From Polysphondylium violaceum (lineage: Eukaryota; Evosea; Eumycetozoa; Dictyosteliales; Dictyosteliaceae): 64,000 nt of DNA. Position 1 is the stretch's first letter; each line of letters opens with the position of its first letter. The notes under the pieces are model-generated. The model worked only from the letters and a program-made list of their open reading frames with translations, was not told the origin of the DNA and made no database searches. The DNA lies in contig AJWJ01000003.1 of the NCBI GenBank assembly GCA_000277445.1, positions 93,566 through 157,565 on the forward strand, read 5' to 3'. The translations under genes and the position numbers were made by a program. This document shows positions 11,388-22,975 of this stretch, in pieces.

Positions 11388-13744
11388 TTATAAAAAGTCT
11401 TTAACATAAACAGTTTTTTTAATTGCATTTGTAAAACCTTCTTGATATCGATATTTAATTGGATGTTGTGGATTACCACTACCACTACTATTACTCTTAT
11501 CGTTTGACTCTGGTGAAATTGGAATAATTCTACCGAAAAAGTCTTTTAATACAGGTAAAGGTTGTTTTTCAGCGGCAATCTTTGAAATGGGTTTGACAGG
11601 TGTTTTAAATTTCTCTTTTTCCTTTTCTTTTGCTAATCTTTTTGCTTCTTCTTCTGCTTTTTGTACATGTAATGGTTTATAAGTCACCAATGCAGATGAG
11701 ACAATTTGTTTTTGATTATTTGAAAGTCTATATCTCTTTACATATTGATCGCTAGTTAAATGCTGGTAATATAAAAATACATCAATAGGTGGTTCCAATT
11801 TAAAGTGAGGTGTATTGTTATTGTTGTTATTGCTATTGTTATATTTCTTTTCTTTATCGTTATTATCTTTATCTTTATCTTTATCCTTATCACTATTATC
11901 TCGATAATTGTTAAACTCTTTTGTATAGTCTACTTGGTACACCAGTTTAAAGGATTTCATAATTTCCAACAAATGATTTAAATTGAGCTTTTCTCTTTGC
12001 GAGTAGAGTTGAGGACTGACGGCACGGAGGGCGGGTGAGAGAATGTCCATGAAAGGATAGACAAAGTCGATGGCAAAGTTATTTTTACTGAGAAAACAGA
12101 GAATCGATGGATCGAGGTCTTGGTAAAACGAGTCTTTGATGGACTGGATGTTTTTCTTTTTCACAAAGTTGTCATAGTCTGCGTGGGGATAGATCACCTT
12201 GGGTGCATAGGTGGTGCATCGGGTGTGGATGGCCAGGGGCACAATAGAGTGGAAAGACTCTTGCAACTCGGGGCCGAGCGTGTCAGAGAATATCATCCAA
12301 TCCAGACAATCGATCGTCTTTTCAAAGGAAAAGTCGTTGGTCATGTTTGACAAATAGTTTTCAAAGAGGCCCTCAATCAACTTTTCCTTTTGACTGCAGG
12401 CATTGACTTGCTGTTTGAGTTGGTCGTATTGGGGGCTCTTTTCATAGGCTGGCATCATGATGGACTTGGATTTGGGCGTGATCATAGAACGTGCTTGGCT
12501 CGAGGCACTGGTGGTCGAGGTCGACTGCTTGAATAGGTCTTTCCATAAATCAAACAAGCCTCTCTCCATGTCCTTGAGGCCAACGACAAAGCTTGCTTTA
12601 TTGGCTTTAAGTGTCGACGATTCAAACGATCCGTGCTTGGATTTAATAAACTGGAGTGAGTTGATACAGGAACGAATGTCAGAGCCAGTCATATCAATCA
12701 ATGATGTGAGGGCAGTGTCTGAAGAGGCCAGGCTTTCATTGACGCAAATCTCTTTTAATCTACCCAACAATCTCGTCTTTTTGGGTGGCGAAAAGTTGAA
12801 TACAAAGGCCTTTTGACGGAGCTTTCTGAGCGAGGGCGCATACTGATCATTGCAAATACATATAATGGGTCTAAGTAATCTGGTGACTGGGGCCTTCTTC
12901 TTTTCATTTTTCTTCTTTTTCTCCATGCCACCGTCGCTCTTGTTTTGTTGATTCTCATACTCTTCATAGTTTGCATCGTCTTGGTCATTGTGGCTGCCGT
13001 CATCATTCTTTTTCAATTGACCATGTTTAACACTGTTTTCAATCAACTTTAAAATCAACTCTACGGGACCATTGTCACGACCAGATATACCATCAATCTC
13101 GTCAATGATCAAACAATTGGGCTTACGATCGAGAAACATTGATTTCATTTCAATGGCATCTAAAAACATTCTTTCAAACGATTCACCTGATCTTTTCTCA
13201 CTTGCATTGATCTCCACGGGAAGATAGCCTGCCTGTTTGGCAAGAATGTGTGCAAGTGTAGTTTTACCTAGACCTGGGCCACCAGTGAGTAAAAGTACTT
13301 TGATTTGAGGTGTACCGTCGTCTTGTAATGCTGTTAAAAGATTGGTATACTGATAGTGATTATTATTCATTATATTACTATTATTATATTTAGATGTAAT
13401 TGCTCGTGTATCTTGTTGTTGGGGTAACTTTGTTGCTGTTTTTGGTAAAGGTTTATCAAATACAACATGATCCCAAAGTTTTAACCAATTATAAATATCT
13501 CTATTCATTTTCTAGATATTTACGTAATTAATAACTATATTCTTTTATATCTCTACTCTATCTATACATACATCATCACTAATGAGATCATGATATGAAA
13601 TAGGACTATATTTATCTACCCATAATCTATTATCTACTTTGCTTTGCCCTTCATTACCATTTCTCTGTACAAGTTCGTTTTTATTGTTTTCTTTAAGTGA
13701 TTCTAATAAATCATTATGTTCTTTCTATTGATATTAAATATTAG

Positions 13745-13775
<31 letters not shown>

Positions 13776-14164
13776 AGAAAGATATACTTTACATCTTCAA
13801 TTTCTTTTAATAAATCAGGAATAGATTTACTTAAAAGATTTACCGATGATGATTTATTAATAGACTCTTGATAGGATGGAGTTGTTGTATTATTACTATT
13901 ATCTAAATTTATAGACCTTGTCTTTCTATTGCCAGAAAAAGTAGTGATATTAATGAAATTCTTTTTGATAATTAAATTTGATGACTGTGCAATTTCAAAT
14001 TCAATTGAACTAAGGTTATTGTCTTTTTTAAACTTTTTAGTGAAAATTTCAGATTTTAATTTATCATTGTTATTGTTGTTGTTATCGTTATCGTTATTAT
14101 CATTATCTGAATCTTGATCTTGAGATTTAAGAGGTGAAAAGGATCTCTTTGCACCAATAATCAT
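11388..14164 (-). CDS. chtf18: Chromosome transmission fidelity protein 18 (CTF18, RFC1-like AAA+ clamp loader subunit)
   Basis: Three exons on the minus strand, 14164-13793, 13724-13572 and 13511-11388, all phase 0, give about 882 residues (human 975). Exon 2 supplies the conserved LWVDKYSPISYHDLISDD, and exon 3 continues with NRDIYNWLKLWD, exactly as in CTF18. AAA+ motifs: Walker A GGPGLGKTTL (about residue 250), Walker B LIIDEIDG (about 312), sensor 1 ICICNDQYAP and the following GSDIRSCINSLQF. The C-terminus has FFGR..I and YRYQEGFTNAIKKTVYVKDFL, the family's C-terminal motif for DCC1/CTF8 binding. CTF18-RFC loads PCNA and supports sister-chromatid cohesion. Acidic and Lys-rich low-complexity inserts at about 355-385 and 725-750 are dictyostelid-style insertions. 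Codons are strikingly C/G-ending in the middle (12.0-12.8 kb) and AT-ending at both ends. Confidence 0.95.
13746..13773. repeat. CTAT tetranucleotide repeat in CTF18 intron 1
   Basis: A run of about seven CTAT units inside the intron between exons 1 and 2, next to the acceptor sequence. Confidence 0.9.
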
Positions 14165-14264
14165 CCTATATTTACATATATCTCTTTTTATAAATAATAT
14201 TAAAACTTTTTAATTGTACAATAGTAGTAAGATTTTGAAAAAAAAAAGTTTGAATTTTAAAAAA

Positions 14265-14273
14265 TTTGGCGGG
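14265..14273 (+). promoter_or_regulatory. E2F-like site upstream of CTF18
   Basis: TTTGGCGGG, about 100 nt upstream of the CTF18 start codon, matches the E2F/DP core TTTSSCGS. GC-rich words of this kind are rare in the surrounding AT-rich DNA. CTF18 is an S-phase gene, and dictyostelids carry E2F, DP and Rb genes, so cell-cycle control is plausible but unproven. Confidence 0.4.
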
Positions 14274-14651
14274 CATTTTTTTGATGGTAACATTTCTCGG
14301 GGATAATTGCATATATCTATATATTGTTGTTGATTTGATTTGGGATGTATTATTACAATTGTAAACGTATGTCTATTCTTTGTTCTAAGAAACAAAATAC
14401 TTCTTTAAAACTACACTGATCGTGGTAACATATGTTTACAAATATTTTGTGATGCAGTCTGTAAGTTTTAATCTATAGGTATCATCACATAAGACAAAAG
14501 GATCAACAAGAGAATAAATTGTTGATTCCTCTGAGATATGTGGACTCATATGATCAACTAAATTTATTTGGTCGTATGCATGTATAAAGAAAAACAAGAT
14601 ATGATTTATTTAAAAATTAGGAAAAGAACACACAGATAAAAAGGTAAACAT
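14274..14651. other. Intergenic between the five-repeat gene and CTF18
   Basis: Non-coding, AT-rich. Part lies upstream of CTF18 and the rest is the 3' side of the next minus-strand gene. The 61-codon frame at 14210-14395 has no features of a real protein. Nothing else was seen. Confidence 0.4.
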
Positions 14652-15910
14652 TTATTTAAATCCAAATAATCCACGTGGGTTTTTTTTGGCATCTTGAAGT
14701 TGATGGAAGAGTTGAGTACCGGTGTTGCCAATGGATGATAAACTTAATTCTTCTGAACTATTTGAGGTTGCTTGATTACTATTGTTTCTTCTTTCCCCTT
14801 GCTCTTCTTCATTATTGTTATTGTTATTGACATTGTTGTTATTATTACTATTATTATGTGTAACAGTACTCATAGTAGATGATTTTTGGTTAGAACTCTT
14901 GGAACCTAATAAACTAGTTGGATTTTGTTTAGCTTGTTGGATTTGGCTAAAAAAGTGAGCACCAGTGGTACCAATAGAAGACAAGGTGGTCTCTTCATTT
15001 TCTCCTTCAGGTTCTTGGTTATTATTATTATTTCTTATTTCACCGTCAACATTGGTGCCAGTACTGGTTTGATGTGGTTTATTTGGATTTGATTTAGTTA
15101 AACCAGACAAAGAAAGGGGATTTTGTTTGGTTTGTTGTACTCCATGAATTAATTCACTACCTTTGGTAAATAATGAATCCTCTGACTCCTTTGGTTCTTC
15201 TTGTTCCTCTTCATCTTGATTAAAATCATTACTACGAGGAGCGGTAGTGGCAGTTGTTGTAGTTGTTCTTGGAGTTGGTTTAGAATGAGTGGTTGTTTGA
15301 TGTTGTTTTAAATGAGAACCAATAGAAGATGGATTGGATCTTATTTGTTGAATTTCTTCAAGCAGTCCTGATCCAGTGGCACCAATATCAGAGAAAGAAT
15401 TGTTTTGTTGTTCTTGGCCATTATCTTCTGATTCAGTATTGGTACTATTGTTATCATTTCTATTTTTATTTAAAAGAGTTGAACCACTTTTAGAACCAGT
15501 TTGTTTAGACAATCCCAATAAAGAAGATGGATGTTGTTTTGCTTGTTGGAATTCTCGATAGAGCTCAGCACCAGTGTTGGAAATGGAAGAAAAACTCGAG
15601 TCATTTGAATCATCTTGACTGTAATCTCTTTCTTCATCATTTGAAATAGATAAATTACTTATGGTTCTTTTAGACTGTTGTTCATTTTCATCATTACCTC
15701 CAGCACGAATATATTTAGAGTAACCTGATAAAGGATTCATTTCTTTTTCTACAATTATTTTATTATAAAATATAATAAAAATTAAAACTTTTACAGTTGT
15801 ATTTATATTGAAACCAACAAATATTAAACTCTTTTTGGAAATAAAATATTTTGTAATTATTTGAAAGAGATAATCTTATTACCTTTACTTAACATATGAA
15901 TATTATTCAT
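14652..15910 (-). CDS. Low-complexity protein with five copies of a ~32-residue motif
   Basis: The main exon is 15748-14652. A short first exon (15910-15883) encoding MNNIHMLSK joins it in frame across a 134-nt intron (GTAATA..TGTAG), giving about 374 residues; the alternative is a start at the ATG at 15740 (362 aa). The sequence repeats a motif five times at roughly 70-residue spacing: about residues 47-79, 113-146, 187-217, 250-283 and 331-362 (numbered from 15740). The shared pattern is S-x-SSIG-x-TG-x2-L, an amphipathic helix with I/L-QQAKQNP, then SLLG-x2-K. Spacers are Ser, Asn, Gln, Thr and Glu-rich and look disordered. No signal peptide or membrane segment. I do not recognise the motif. 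The protein could be a multivalent scaffold; that is inference. Confidence 0.75.
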
Positions 15911-16718
15911 TGTTGTTGGAAATTTTTTATTTTTTATCTAGAAATTTAGATTTATTTCTCTACCCCTCAATATTTTTTTTTAAATACAGATCTGGTGACA
16001 CTCAATATTTTTCTCACAACAATAAACCTGAACTATAAAATGTAGGTTTAATGAAAAAGATACAATTTCATGAAGTTTTAAAGTCTCTTAATATAATTTT
16101 CTGTCGATTCATTTTGCTAAGTTTGTTTCATAATGAATGATTTTTTTAAATTGATGTTATTGATTTGTTTGTAAAATTGTTTTAGATTAATTAAACATAT
16201 TAGTAAAATTACAGATTCAATATTAATAGGTATTTTAGTAACGTTCATTAAACTTTTATCATACACAAAAAGTATCTTATTGAATTTGAAAAAAAAGATA
16301 CTTTTTTTAGCTAATGACTAGCCAAAATTCAAACCAAAGATAGAATTTGGTAATTTCGGCAGATACTCAATAGGAAAGCATCCCCATATAGTTTAGAATA
16401 TTTTTATAATTTAATTTAAAATAATAAATGGGTGATTTTTTCTGATAAGATATACAATCATTTCACAAAGATCTCATGACATGAGATGAATAGATTTTTA
16501 TATTTCATGTTCATGTTGCGTATTCCGTTAAGTATGTGTAATATATAGGATATAGTTCTTGTCTTGTCCAGTTCAAATTTAACATAAAGGGTTCATCAAA
16601 AAAAAATTAATAATTCTTAACCGAGATATTGATCAATGTTTCAGCTAAGGATATTATAGAAAACTAATATAATTAAATAACTTAATATGTTCTTTATGTT
16701 ATCATTGTTATGACTTAT
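15911..16718. other. Intergenic, AT-rich
   Basis: About 800 nt between the five-repeat gene and the 3' end of the helicase-RBR gene. No frame of interest and no tRNA-like box pair was seen. Several A/T runs and loosely repeated AAAAGATAC / AGATAC words occur. Confidence 0.4.
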
Positions 16719-19700
16719 TTATTTAATCTCATATTCATAAATATTAAATTCGCAATGACTTTTAATTGAATTAAATAAAACCAATCTTTTCTCCATATCT
16801 TGCTCTTTTTTTATAGATTCAATAATTTTCTTTTTCTTTTCATTATTTCTTATATCATAAAATACTTTTTTGTCTGCATAGTAACCAACACCTGGATTTT
16901 GAGCACAATTTTGAACATGATTATGATTTGAAATAGAATCTGAAGATATATGTAAACAAAAACCACAAAAATGTGCTTGACAACCACCTTGTCCCTGACC
17001 AGTACAGACTACAGCGTAACAACCATCAAATTCAAAAAAAACCATTTGGCAATTTGGACATTTCGTATTTAATAAATCTAATAAATTTGTGTATGCTGAA
17101 GCACTGACACTACAAGCTAAACCCCTATGAGAGAGAGTTGCTTTACCTTGTTTCTTTGAGCAAAAAATGCAATATTCTAATTTACATTGGTCACAAAAAA
17201 CAAATGAGTTATTTATATCACCACTGTTTAACAGTATGTCTTTTGTTGGTAATTTTAATAATTGCAAACATAATGGATTTGGACAACAATAAACATTACT
17301 TGAATTTTTTCTTTGATATTCTAAAATTGACCTTCTTTTAATAATATCCAAATCTTCACCATTGGAACAAATATTTAAAATATCACACAATGAAATCTCA
17401 GCATCACAGCCAATACTTGCACACTTTTGAATACTATTATTTGAAACTAACATATCACTGTTTATACATGAACGACAAAATTGATGACCACATTTTTGAA
17501 AGGTAAATAATTCTTCATCTTCACTAAAACAAATTGAACATTCCTTTGTACCTAGATTATTTCTATTTCTTGGTACTAATTTATCTTTAATTATCATTTC
17601 TAATTTATCAATTGATTCTTTTGTCCCTGTAACAAATAAAGTTCTACCACTAATTCTTGAGTCTTTTAAACCATCTACCAATTTTATAATAAAATTTGAA
17701 TCTTTTTTATCTTGTTCAACCAATTCTAAACGACCTTTTAAAGTTAGGGTAAATTTGGTATCAATTTGTAAATTCTCCAATTCTGTAACCAAACTATTTA
17801 ATTGATTCTTTGCATCTTCAATTTCTTGTTTTGAATTACTGTAAATCATAATTGTGTGAGTCTTATTATTCCAATATAAATATGTTTGGATTGATAATTT
17901 TGCCATACATTTTCTACCATAGGTTGAAAATACTAATTCTTTGTTCGAATGAGTAAAGATATCTGATGGATTGCAAAGTAAGTGAAAGGAATTGATAGTA
18001 TTTTTTAATTGATTTATATTTTTTGAACTCAATTTATATTCAAAAGAGTTATTGCCATTTGATGTTGTTGCTGAATTAGTAACTGATTTAAATCTGTTGC
18101 CATAGTGTAAAGATTTAAACTCTTTTGAAAGTGTATCAATTGAATCGCAATTTAATTTGTTTATTTGAAAATGAATTGATACATTGGAATTATAATAAAC
18201 ATTGATTTTATATTTGGGGTCTTTCAAACGCATTAAATTTTGAAAAATGCTCTCTAAAAGCGTAGCATCATTAAAATAATACTTGATACCATATGTATTT
18301 GATCTAAGATCTTTAAATGGAATACCTGAATCTATATCTGATGATTGAGGAATAATTTTATCCATATCCAAAACATCATTATATCCAAATTCTTGGGATA
18401 TTGGTCTTCGATAAAGTATAATTTTCTTTGGTTGTGGTAATTTTTCATTAAATATATATTCTCTAATATTATCTTCGTCATAAGATATGCTTGAAAGAGT
18501 AAATTTGCCATTTGATTGAAAATCTTTAAATATTGGTAACAGCTGAACTTGTGCTAACTCTGAGGGACTCAAGGCTCTTTCAAATTCTAATTTACCTTTA
18601 CCACCATCTAAATTAATTAAAGTAATAACCAAAGTACCAAATATTGAACTTAAGGTTGATGGTAATGATATGCCTGAACCTGTACATTTTAAAATTTCTC
18701 CATTACAAACTTCGCCATTAATTATCTTTTGAATTTGTTTTGCTAAATTTGAATTATTTAACATCACTTTTGCCCAACCCTTTTTTTCATTTGAACTTGG
18801 ATGAACATAAACTTGACGAATTAATTCATGATCTTTGATATTACCATAATCCAATTTATCTTTGATCATTTTAATAATAAAATTTGAAATTGATTGAGTA
18901 TTAATTAATTCATTTGGTAAATTTGAAATATAGATTGAAATAAATTGATTTGAATTTGTTAAAAAATCCACAACTTTTAAACCAGAACCAAAAACGACTC
19001 TACTTTGGCCTAAATATTGCTCTTCTTTGGCTTCAATAGATAATTTATATCGAACTTGCTCAATCATATCTTGCATTCTTTCTCTTATAATATTACTATT
19101 AACTTTGTATGGATTATATAAACATGAGAAACTTTCATCTTTAACTCTACAAGATAATGACTCACACCCTAATTTGCCAATTACTATATCTGTATTTGAA
19201 CCTTGTTTACCTAAGATTTCAATTAAAATAAATCTTGATACATTTTCAATGGTAATTTGTTCTACTTTAGATTCCCTTCTAACTTTTTCAACATTATAAC
19301 TTATTTCCTCACCATTTACAGTAGCTTGATTTATCCAATTTAGATCTGGTATACTTGTAACCATTGATAAATATGGTTTTGATGAGTTCAAAATGGATTG
19401 ATAAAATATTGTTTCTGGTAAACTGTCAGCATCGGAATCTTTACCTCTCTTAATAATTGAACTTGGATGTAACATTGCAATACTTGATTCACTATTTCCA
19501 ATAGGTATAGTTTTATAAACGCCTGGTTTGATTTGAACTGCAATATTGTTAAATTGAGAATATAAACAAAGTTTTCTAATATCATTAGAGGATGGCTCAT
19601 TTGTTTGATCTCTAAATTTCCAAAATTGATAATCTTCCAAAGCACTTATTAATTCATTTGAATTTGAACGAACAATTCCCAAAGCCTTATTATTTAAAAA

Positions 19701-22070
19701 ATTATCGGCACTCCATTTTGGACAACTTATTGATTCATGATCTTTTTCTTTTGATTTAATAGATACCCAATCACTGAAAATTTTATAATAAACACTTGGG
19801 TCTAATAAATTGGTAGTTTCGCTTAATAGATTGGAATGTTTTGTAGATGCCTCGGCTTTTGATTTTTCGTCATTACCCCTCCATAATATCATGGAGCCAA
19901 CATTCATAATACCAGCGATTCTTGTTGCAGCTTCACCAAAACCAAGCTCACAGCTTTGATAAATCATATTCATGATACCTGGATCTACTTGATGCTTTAC
20001 AACCATTTGGCCAATGTGTAGAGTTAAATATGAGGATATAATTGAAGGTGGTGTATTTTCATTGATATCAACGTTTCTTTGAATTGCATCAAATAATTTT
20101 AAATGACAAATTGCCATCTCTATTGATTTTCTTGATGGTGATTCAATAAAATTAAATGATAGAGGATTGATACTCATAGAGACCAATGTTGCTACAAGAG
20201 TAGATAATGGACGACAAAATATTTCAGCTCTGACACCTTCTTGCATTTCATCGTATTCATTTGAAGAATAGAGTCTATAACAAACACCTGGACCTGTTCT
20301 ACCAGCTCTTCCCCTTCTTTGATCTGCTGAGCTCTTTGAAATTGTATGAACTTTTAGTGACATGGTGTTTTTTTGTGGATCATAAATGTTACTTTTAGCG
20401 AAACCAGAGTCAATAACAAACTCTAATCCATCAATTGTAATAGAGGTTTCTGCTACATCTGTTGAAAATATAACTTTTCTTTTGTTTTTTGGAGTTGTTT
20501 CAAATACTTTTTTTTGATCATCTGGTAATTGTTTACCATATAAGCATAAGGAAATAGGCTCTTGACAATTATTTTGATCTTTTTCCAGAGCTTTACTACT
20601 ATGATATAATTGATCAAATTTTAATTTAGCTTTCTCTACTTCCTCTTGACCGGTTAGAAAACAAAGTATGTCACCACCTTTAAATTTAAATAATTCTAAA
20701 GCTTTTGAAACTACACAATTTACAATACTTTGATCTGAAACCATTGTATTATAATAAACTTGAACTGGAAACATTTTACCTGGTATTTCAACTAATGGAC
20801 AATTGTTTAAATAATTTAAAAATAATTGTGTATCCAATGAAGCTGAAGTTACTATAACTGGTAAATTACTCCATAAATTCTTGTTCATTTTCAATAGGCC
20901 GATTAACAAATCTGTATTTATGCTTCTTTCATGTGCTTCATCAATTATAATTGCCCCAACATTATTATTTAACCAATTATTATTATTATTATTATTATTT
21001 GTGTTTGGATTTCTATTCATTTCTTGGATTATATCACCAATTTTTGAAATTAAAGTTGATTCAGTACAGAACAATATTCTTGAGCTTATTTGGTCCTTTG
21101 TATTGGAACTATTAGTTAAAATTGATACTTGTTCGTTTGGGACAGTGTTTGGATTCTCTGCATTAAATTCCATTGATACTCTATCTCTTAAAGATAATAC
21201 TGCCAACTTTCTAGGTTGGGTACAAATAATTGTTTTACCTTTAAACTCATTCATATCTGCGATATATTGGCAAACTTGAGTACTTTTACCAGAACCGGTA
21301 TAACCTTTAATAATTATAAAGTTATTTTTTAAAGTTTTCATTGATCTAATATAATCTTCAATCTCTTTTCTTTTTGATAGAGCTGGTAATGAATGTTTTA
21401 ATCTCCATGTTTCTCTATATATTTTAGATACAATATTTTTGATTTCTCGAATTGAATCTTTCATTATAGGTGTTGATTTTGCTTCTTTAAAACTATTTGA
21501 AATAGATTCCACTGTATCATTAGAAACTTTAATTTGACTTTTAAAGATATCGATTCCACACTTTAATGTTTTTAAAACTTCAAAACTATTTGAAATATTT
21601 AACTGATGCTCTTTGATCTCTGATTCCTTAATCAATAGTTTTTCATTTTCCAATTTTAATTGTTGATTATATAAATCAATTGATGATTTATATTCATTTT
21701 CAAGATTTTGAAAGATATCATTATTGTTTTGATTATGAGATGGGAAAAATGTTGGTCGAGTTTGGGTCGATGTTGGTGTTGATGTTAACGTTGATGTTGA
21801 TGTTGGTGTTGGTGTTGGTATTGGTGTTGATGTTGATGTTGACGTTGATGATGTTGGTGTTGATGTTGATGATGAATTTTTCTTTACATGACGTAATATG
21901 CAAATCTTTTTGTTTAAACATGGAAAAGTTTGACATTTTGAAACTGAATGATAGAATGTACAATCATTTTTAAAACATGCATTATCATTTCTACACTTTG
22001 GAGGATGAGATAAATTGCAATCTTTAACAGGACAAAACCCAATTTCTTTTGTAAAACTTTTACAACTCAT
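16719..22070 (-). CDS. CCCH zinc finger / DEAH-box RNA helicase / RBR E3 ligase fusion (DEAH11/12-like)
   Basis: One uninterrupted exon of 1783 residues. The N-terminus (1-65) holds CCCH-like fingers (C-x5-C-x3-H type). A Thr/Ser/Pro repeat tract follows. Helicase motifs: I GYTGSGKST (about 258), Ia TQPRKLAV, II IIDEAHERS (about 374), III SAS instead of the usual SAT, V DVAETSITIDGL, VI QRRGRAGRTGPG (about 583). Helicase-associated and RNA-binding-like regions follow. The C-terminus is a RING-IBR-RING: RING1 CSICFSEDEE..CGHQFCRSC (about 1510), IBR CCPNPLC..CDQCKLEYCIFC (about 1595), RING2 CPNCQ (about 1670) with the probable catalytic cysteine in FDGC. This architecture is that of plant DEAH11/DEAH12 and dictyostelid relatives. 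The family is expected to remodel RNA or RNP and ubiquitinate associated proteins; substrates are unknown. Confidence 0.93.
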   Translation of the reverse strand: MSCKSFTKEIGFCPVKDCNLSHPPKCRNDNACFKNDCTFYHSVSKCQTFPCLNKKICILRHVKKNSSSTSTPTSSTSTSTSTPIPTPTPTSTSTLTSTPTSTQTRPTFFPSHNQNNNDIFQNLENEYKSSIDLYNQQLKLENEKLLIKESEIKEHQLNISNSFEVLKTLKCGIDIFKSQIKVSNDTVESISNSFKEAKSTPIMKDSIREIKNIVSKIYRETWRLKHSLPALSKRKEIEDYIRSMKTLKNNFIIIKGYTGSGKSTQVCQYIADMNEFKGKTIICTQPRKLAVLSLRDRVSMEFNAENPNTVPNEQVSILTNSSNTKDQISSRILFCTESTLISKIGDIIQEMNRNPNTNNNNNNNNWLNNNVGAIIIDEAHERSINTDLLIGLLKMNKNLWSNLPVIVTSASLDTQLFLNYLNNCPLVEIPGKMFPVQVYYNTMVSDQSIVNCVVSKALELFKFKGGDILCFLTGQEEVEKAKLKFDQLYHSSKALEKDQNNCQEPISLCLYGKQLPDDQKKVFETTPKNKRKVIFSTDVAETSITIDGLEFVIDSGFAKSNIYDPQKNTMSLKVHTISKSSADQRRGRAGRTGPGVCYRLYSSNEYDEMQEGVRAEIFCRPLSTLVATLVSMSINPLSFNFIESPSRKSIEMAICHLKLFDAIQRNVDINENTPPSIISSYLTLHIGQMVVKHQVDPGIMNMIYQSCELGFGEAATRIAGIMNVGSMILWRGNDEKSKAEASTKHSNLLSETTNLLDPSVYYKIFSDWVSIKSKEKDHESISCPKWSADNFLNNKALGIVRSNSNELISALEDYQFWKFRDQTNEPSSNDIRKLCLYSQFNNIAVQIKPGVYKTIPIGNSESSIAMLHPSSIIKRGKDSDADSLPETIFYQSILNSSKPYLSMVTSIPDLNWINQATVNGEEISYNVEKVRRESKVEQITIENVSRFILIEILGKQGSNTDIVIGKLGCESLSCRVKDESFSCLYNPYKVNSNIIRERMQDMIEQVRYKLSIEAKEEQYLGQSRVVFGSGLKVVDFLTNSNQFISIYISNLPNELINTQSISNFIIKMIKDKLDYGNIKDHELIRQVYVHPSSNEKKGWAKVMLNNSNLAKQIQKIINGEVCNGEILKCTGSGISLPSTLSSIFGTLVITLINLDGGKGKLEFERALSPSELAQVQLLPIFKDFQSNGKFTLSSISYDEDNIREYIFNEKLPQPKKIILYRRPISQEFGYNDVLDMDKIIPQSSDIDSGIPFKDLRSNTYGIKYYFNDATLLESIFQNLMRLKDPKYKINVYYNSNVSIHFQINKLNCDSIDTLSKEFKSLHYGNRFKSVTNSATTSNGNNSFEYKLSSKNINQLKNTINSFHLLCNPSDIFTHSNKELVFSTYGRKCMAKLSIQTYLYWNNKTHTIMIYSNSKQEIEDAKNQLNSLVTELENLQIDTKFTLTLKGRLELVEQDKKDSNFIIKLVDGLKDSRISGRTLFVTGTKESIDKLEMIIKDKLVPRNRNNLGTKECSICFSEDEELFTFQKCGHQFCRSCINSDMLVSNNSIQKCASIGCDAEISLCDILNICSNGEDLDIIKRRSILEYQRKNSSNVYCCPNPLCLQLLKLPTKDILLNSGDINNSFVFCDQCKLEYCIFCSKKQGKATLSHRGLACSVSASAYTNLLDLLNTKCPNCQMVFFEFDGCYAVVCTGQGQGGCQAHFCGFCLHISSDSISNHNHVQNCAQNPGVGYYADKKVFYDIRNNEKKKKIIESIKKEQDMEKRLVLFNSIKSHCEFNIYEYEIK

Positions 22071-22975
22071 ATCTTAAAATGATTTATTTTTTGAATACGA
22101 ATAATACTTAAAATAAAGTTCTCTTTTTTACCTGTATTAAGGTACTTACCTGCTTTTTCGATCCTTTATTACTATTGACTCTAATTTTATATAAAAAATA
22201 ATGAAATGATTGAAATATGTAGAGATTTTATTTTTATTTTCAAAATTATTATGATTCTTTTTTATTTTTTTTTGTGAAATTCCGATTGTGATTAGATATT
22301 TTTGAAAATTGCAAAAATAATAAAAAAATGCCTTCCACCTTTTTTTTTTAGGAAGTTTCTAACTGATTGTCTAAACACTTTTTCTATTCTTTTATGATCA
22401 TCGATTAAGTATCATTGATAGAAAGCCACAGATTTCTGATTGAAATATCAAAGAGATCTTACTGATATATTAGATCTATGTTTTCATTACAAAGTATATT
22501 AATATATATATATAAATATTATTTTGATATTGGTATTTAATATTATATAAAAACAATATAAAAAGATTAATAGATCAAGTCGGTTTAGCCCACTTCTTCT
22601 CATTACATATAGATGACGGTTTTTGGAAATAATTCATTATCTTTTAATATCGGATCTGATATCTTGATTATCATCAAAAAAAAACATTTGTTTTTGAAAT
22701 TTTAAATTATAAAAGATAAATTCCATTTAAATAAACTTCATTTGGTGTGTGCACCCTATAACCTTTATTTGTAATGTTTATCTTTATTTTATCTAGTCTA
22801 TATGTACCGATAATATAATTCATTGTTTAAAATACACATGAATGATAATAATTCAATAAATACACCTGGTTATTAAAATGTAATAGGAATCCCCATATTC
22901 CTGAACATAATCATCTGGAATTGAACTCATTTGGATGTATGATTAAAAAGGTAGGGAACCAAATATTTTTTTTTT
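22071..22975. other. Intergenic: helicase-RBR promoter and tRNA-like remnant
   Basis: Non-coding. Minus-strand GTTCAATTC at 22918-22926 fits the RNA polymerase III B-box consensus (GWTCRANNC) but has no pairing T-arm and no convincing A box, so it looks like a decayed tRNA. The rest is AT-rich leader and promoter for the gene starting at 22070. Confidence 0.4.

Noticed and set aside
13617-13625. TACCCATAA, like the upstream element of dictyostelid small RNA genes
   Set aside because: It lies in exon 2 of CTF18, where it encodes the conserved LWVDKY region; no RNA-like sequence follows.
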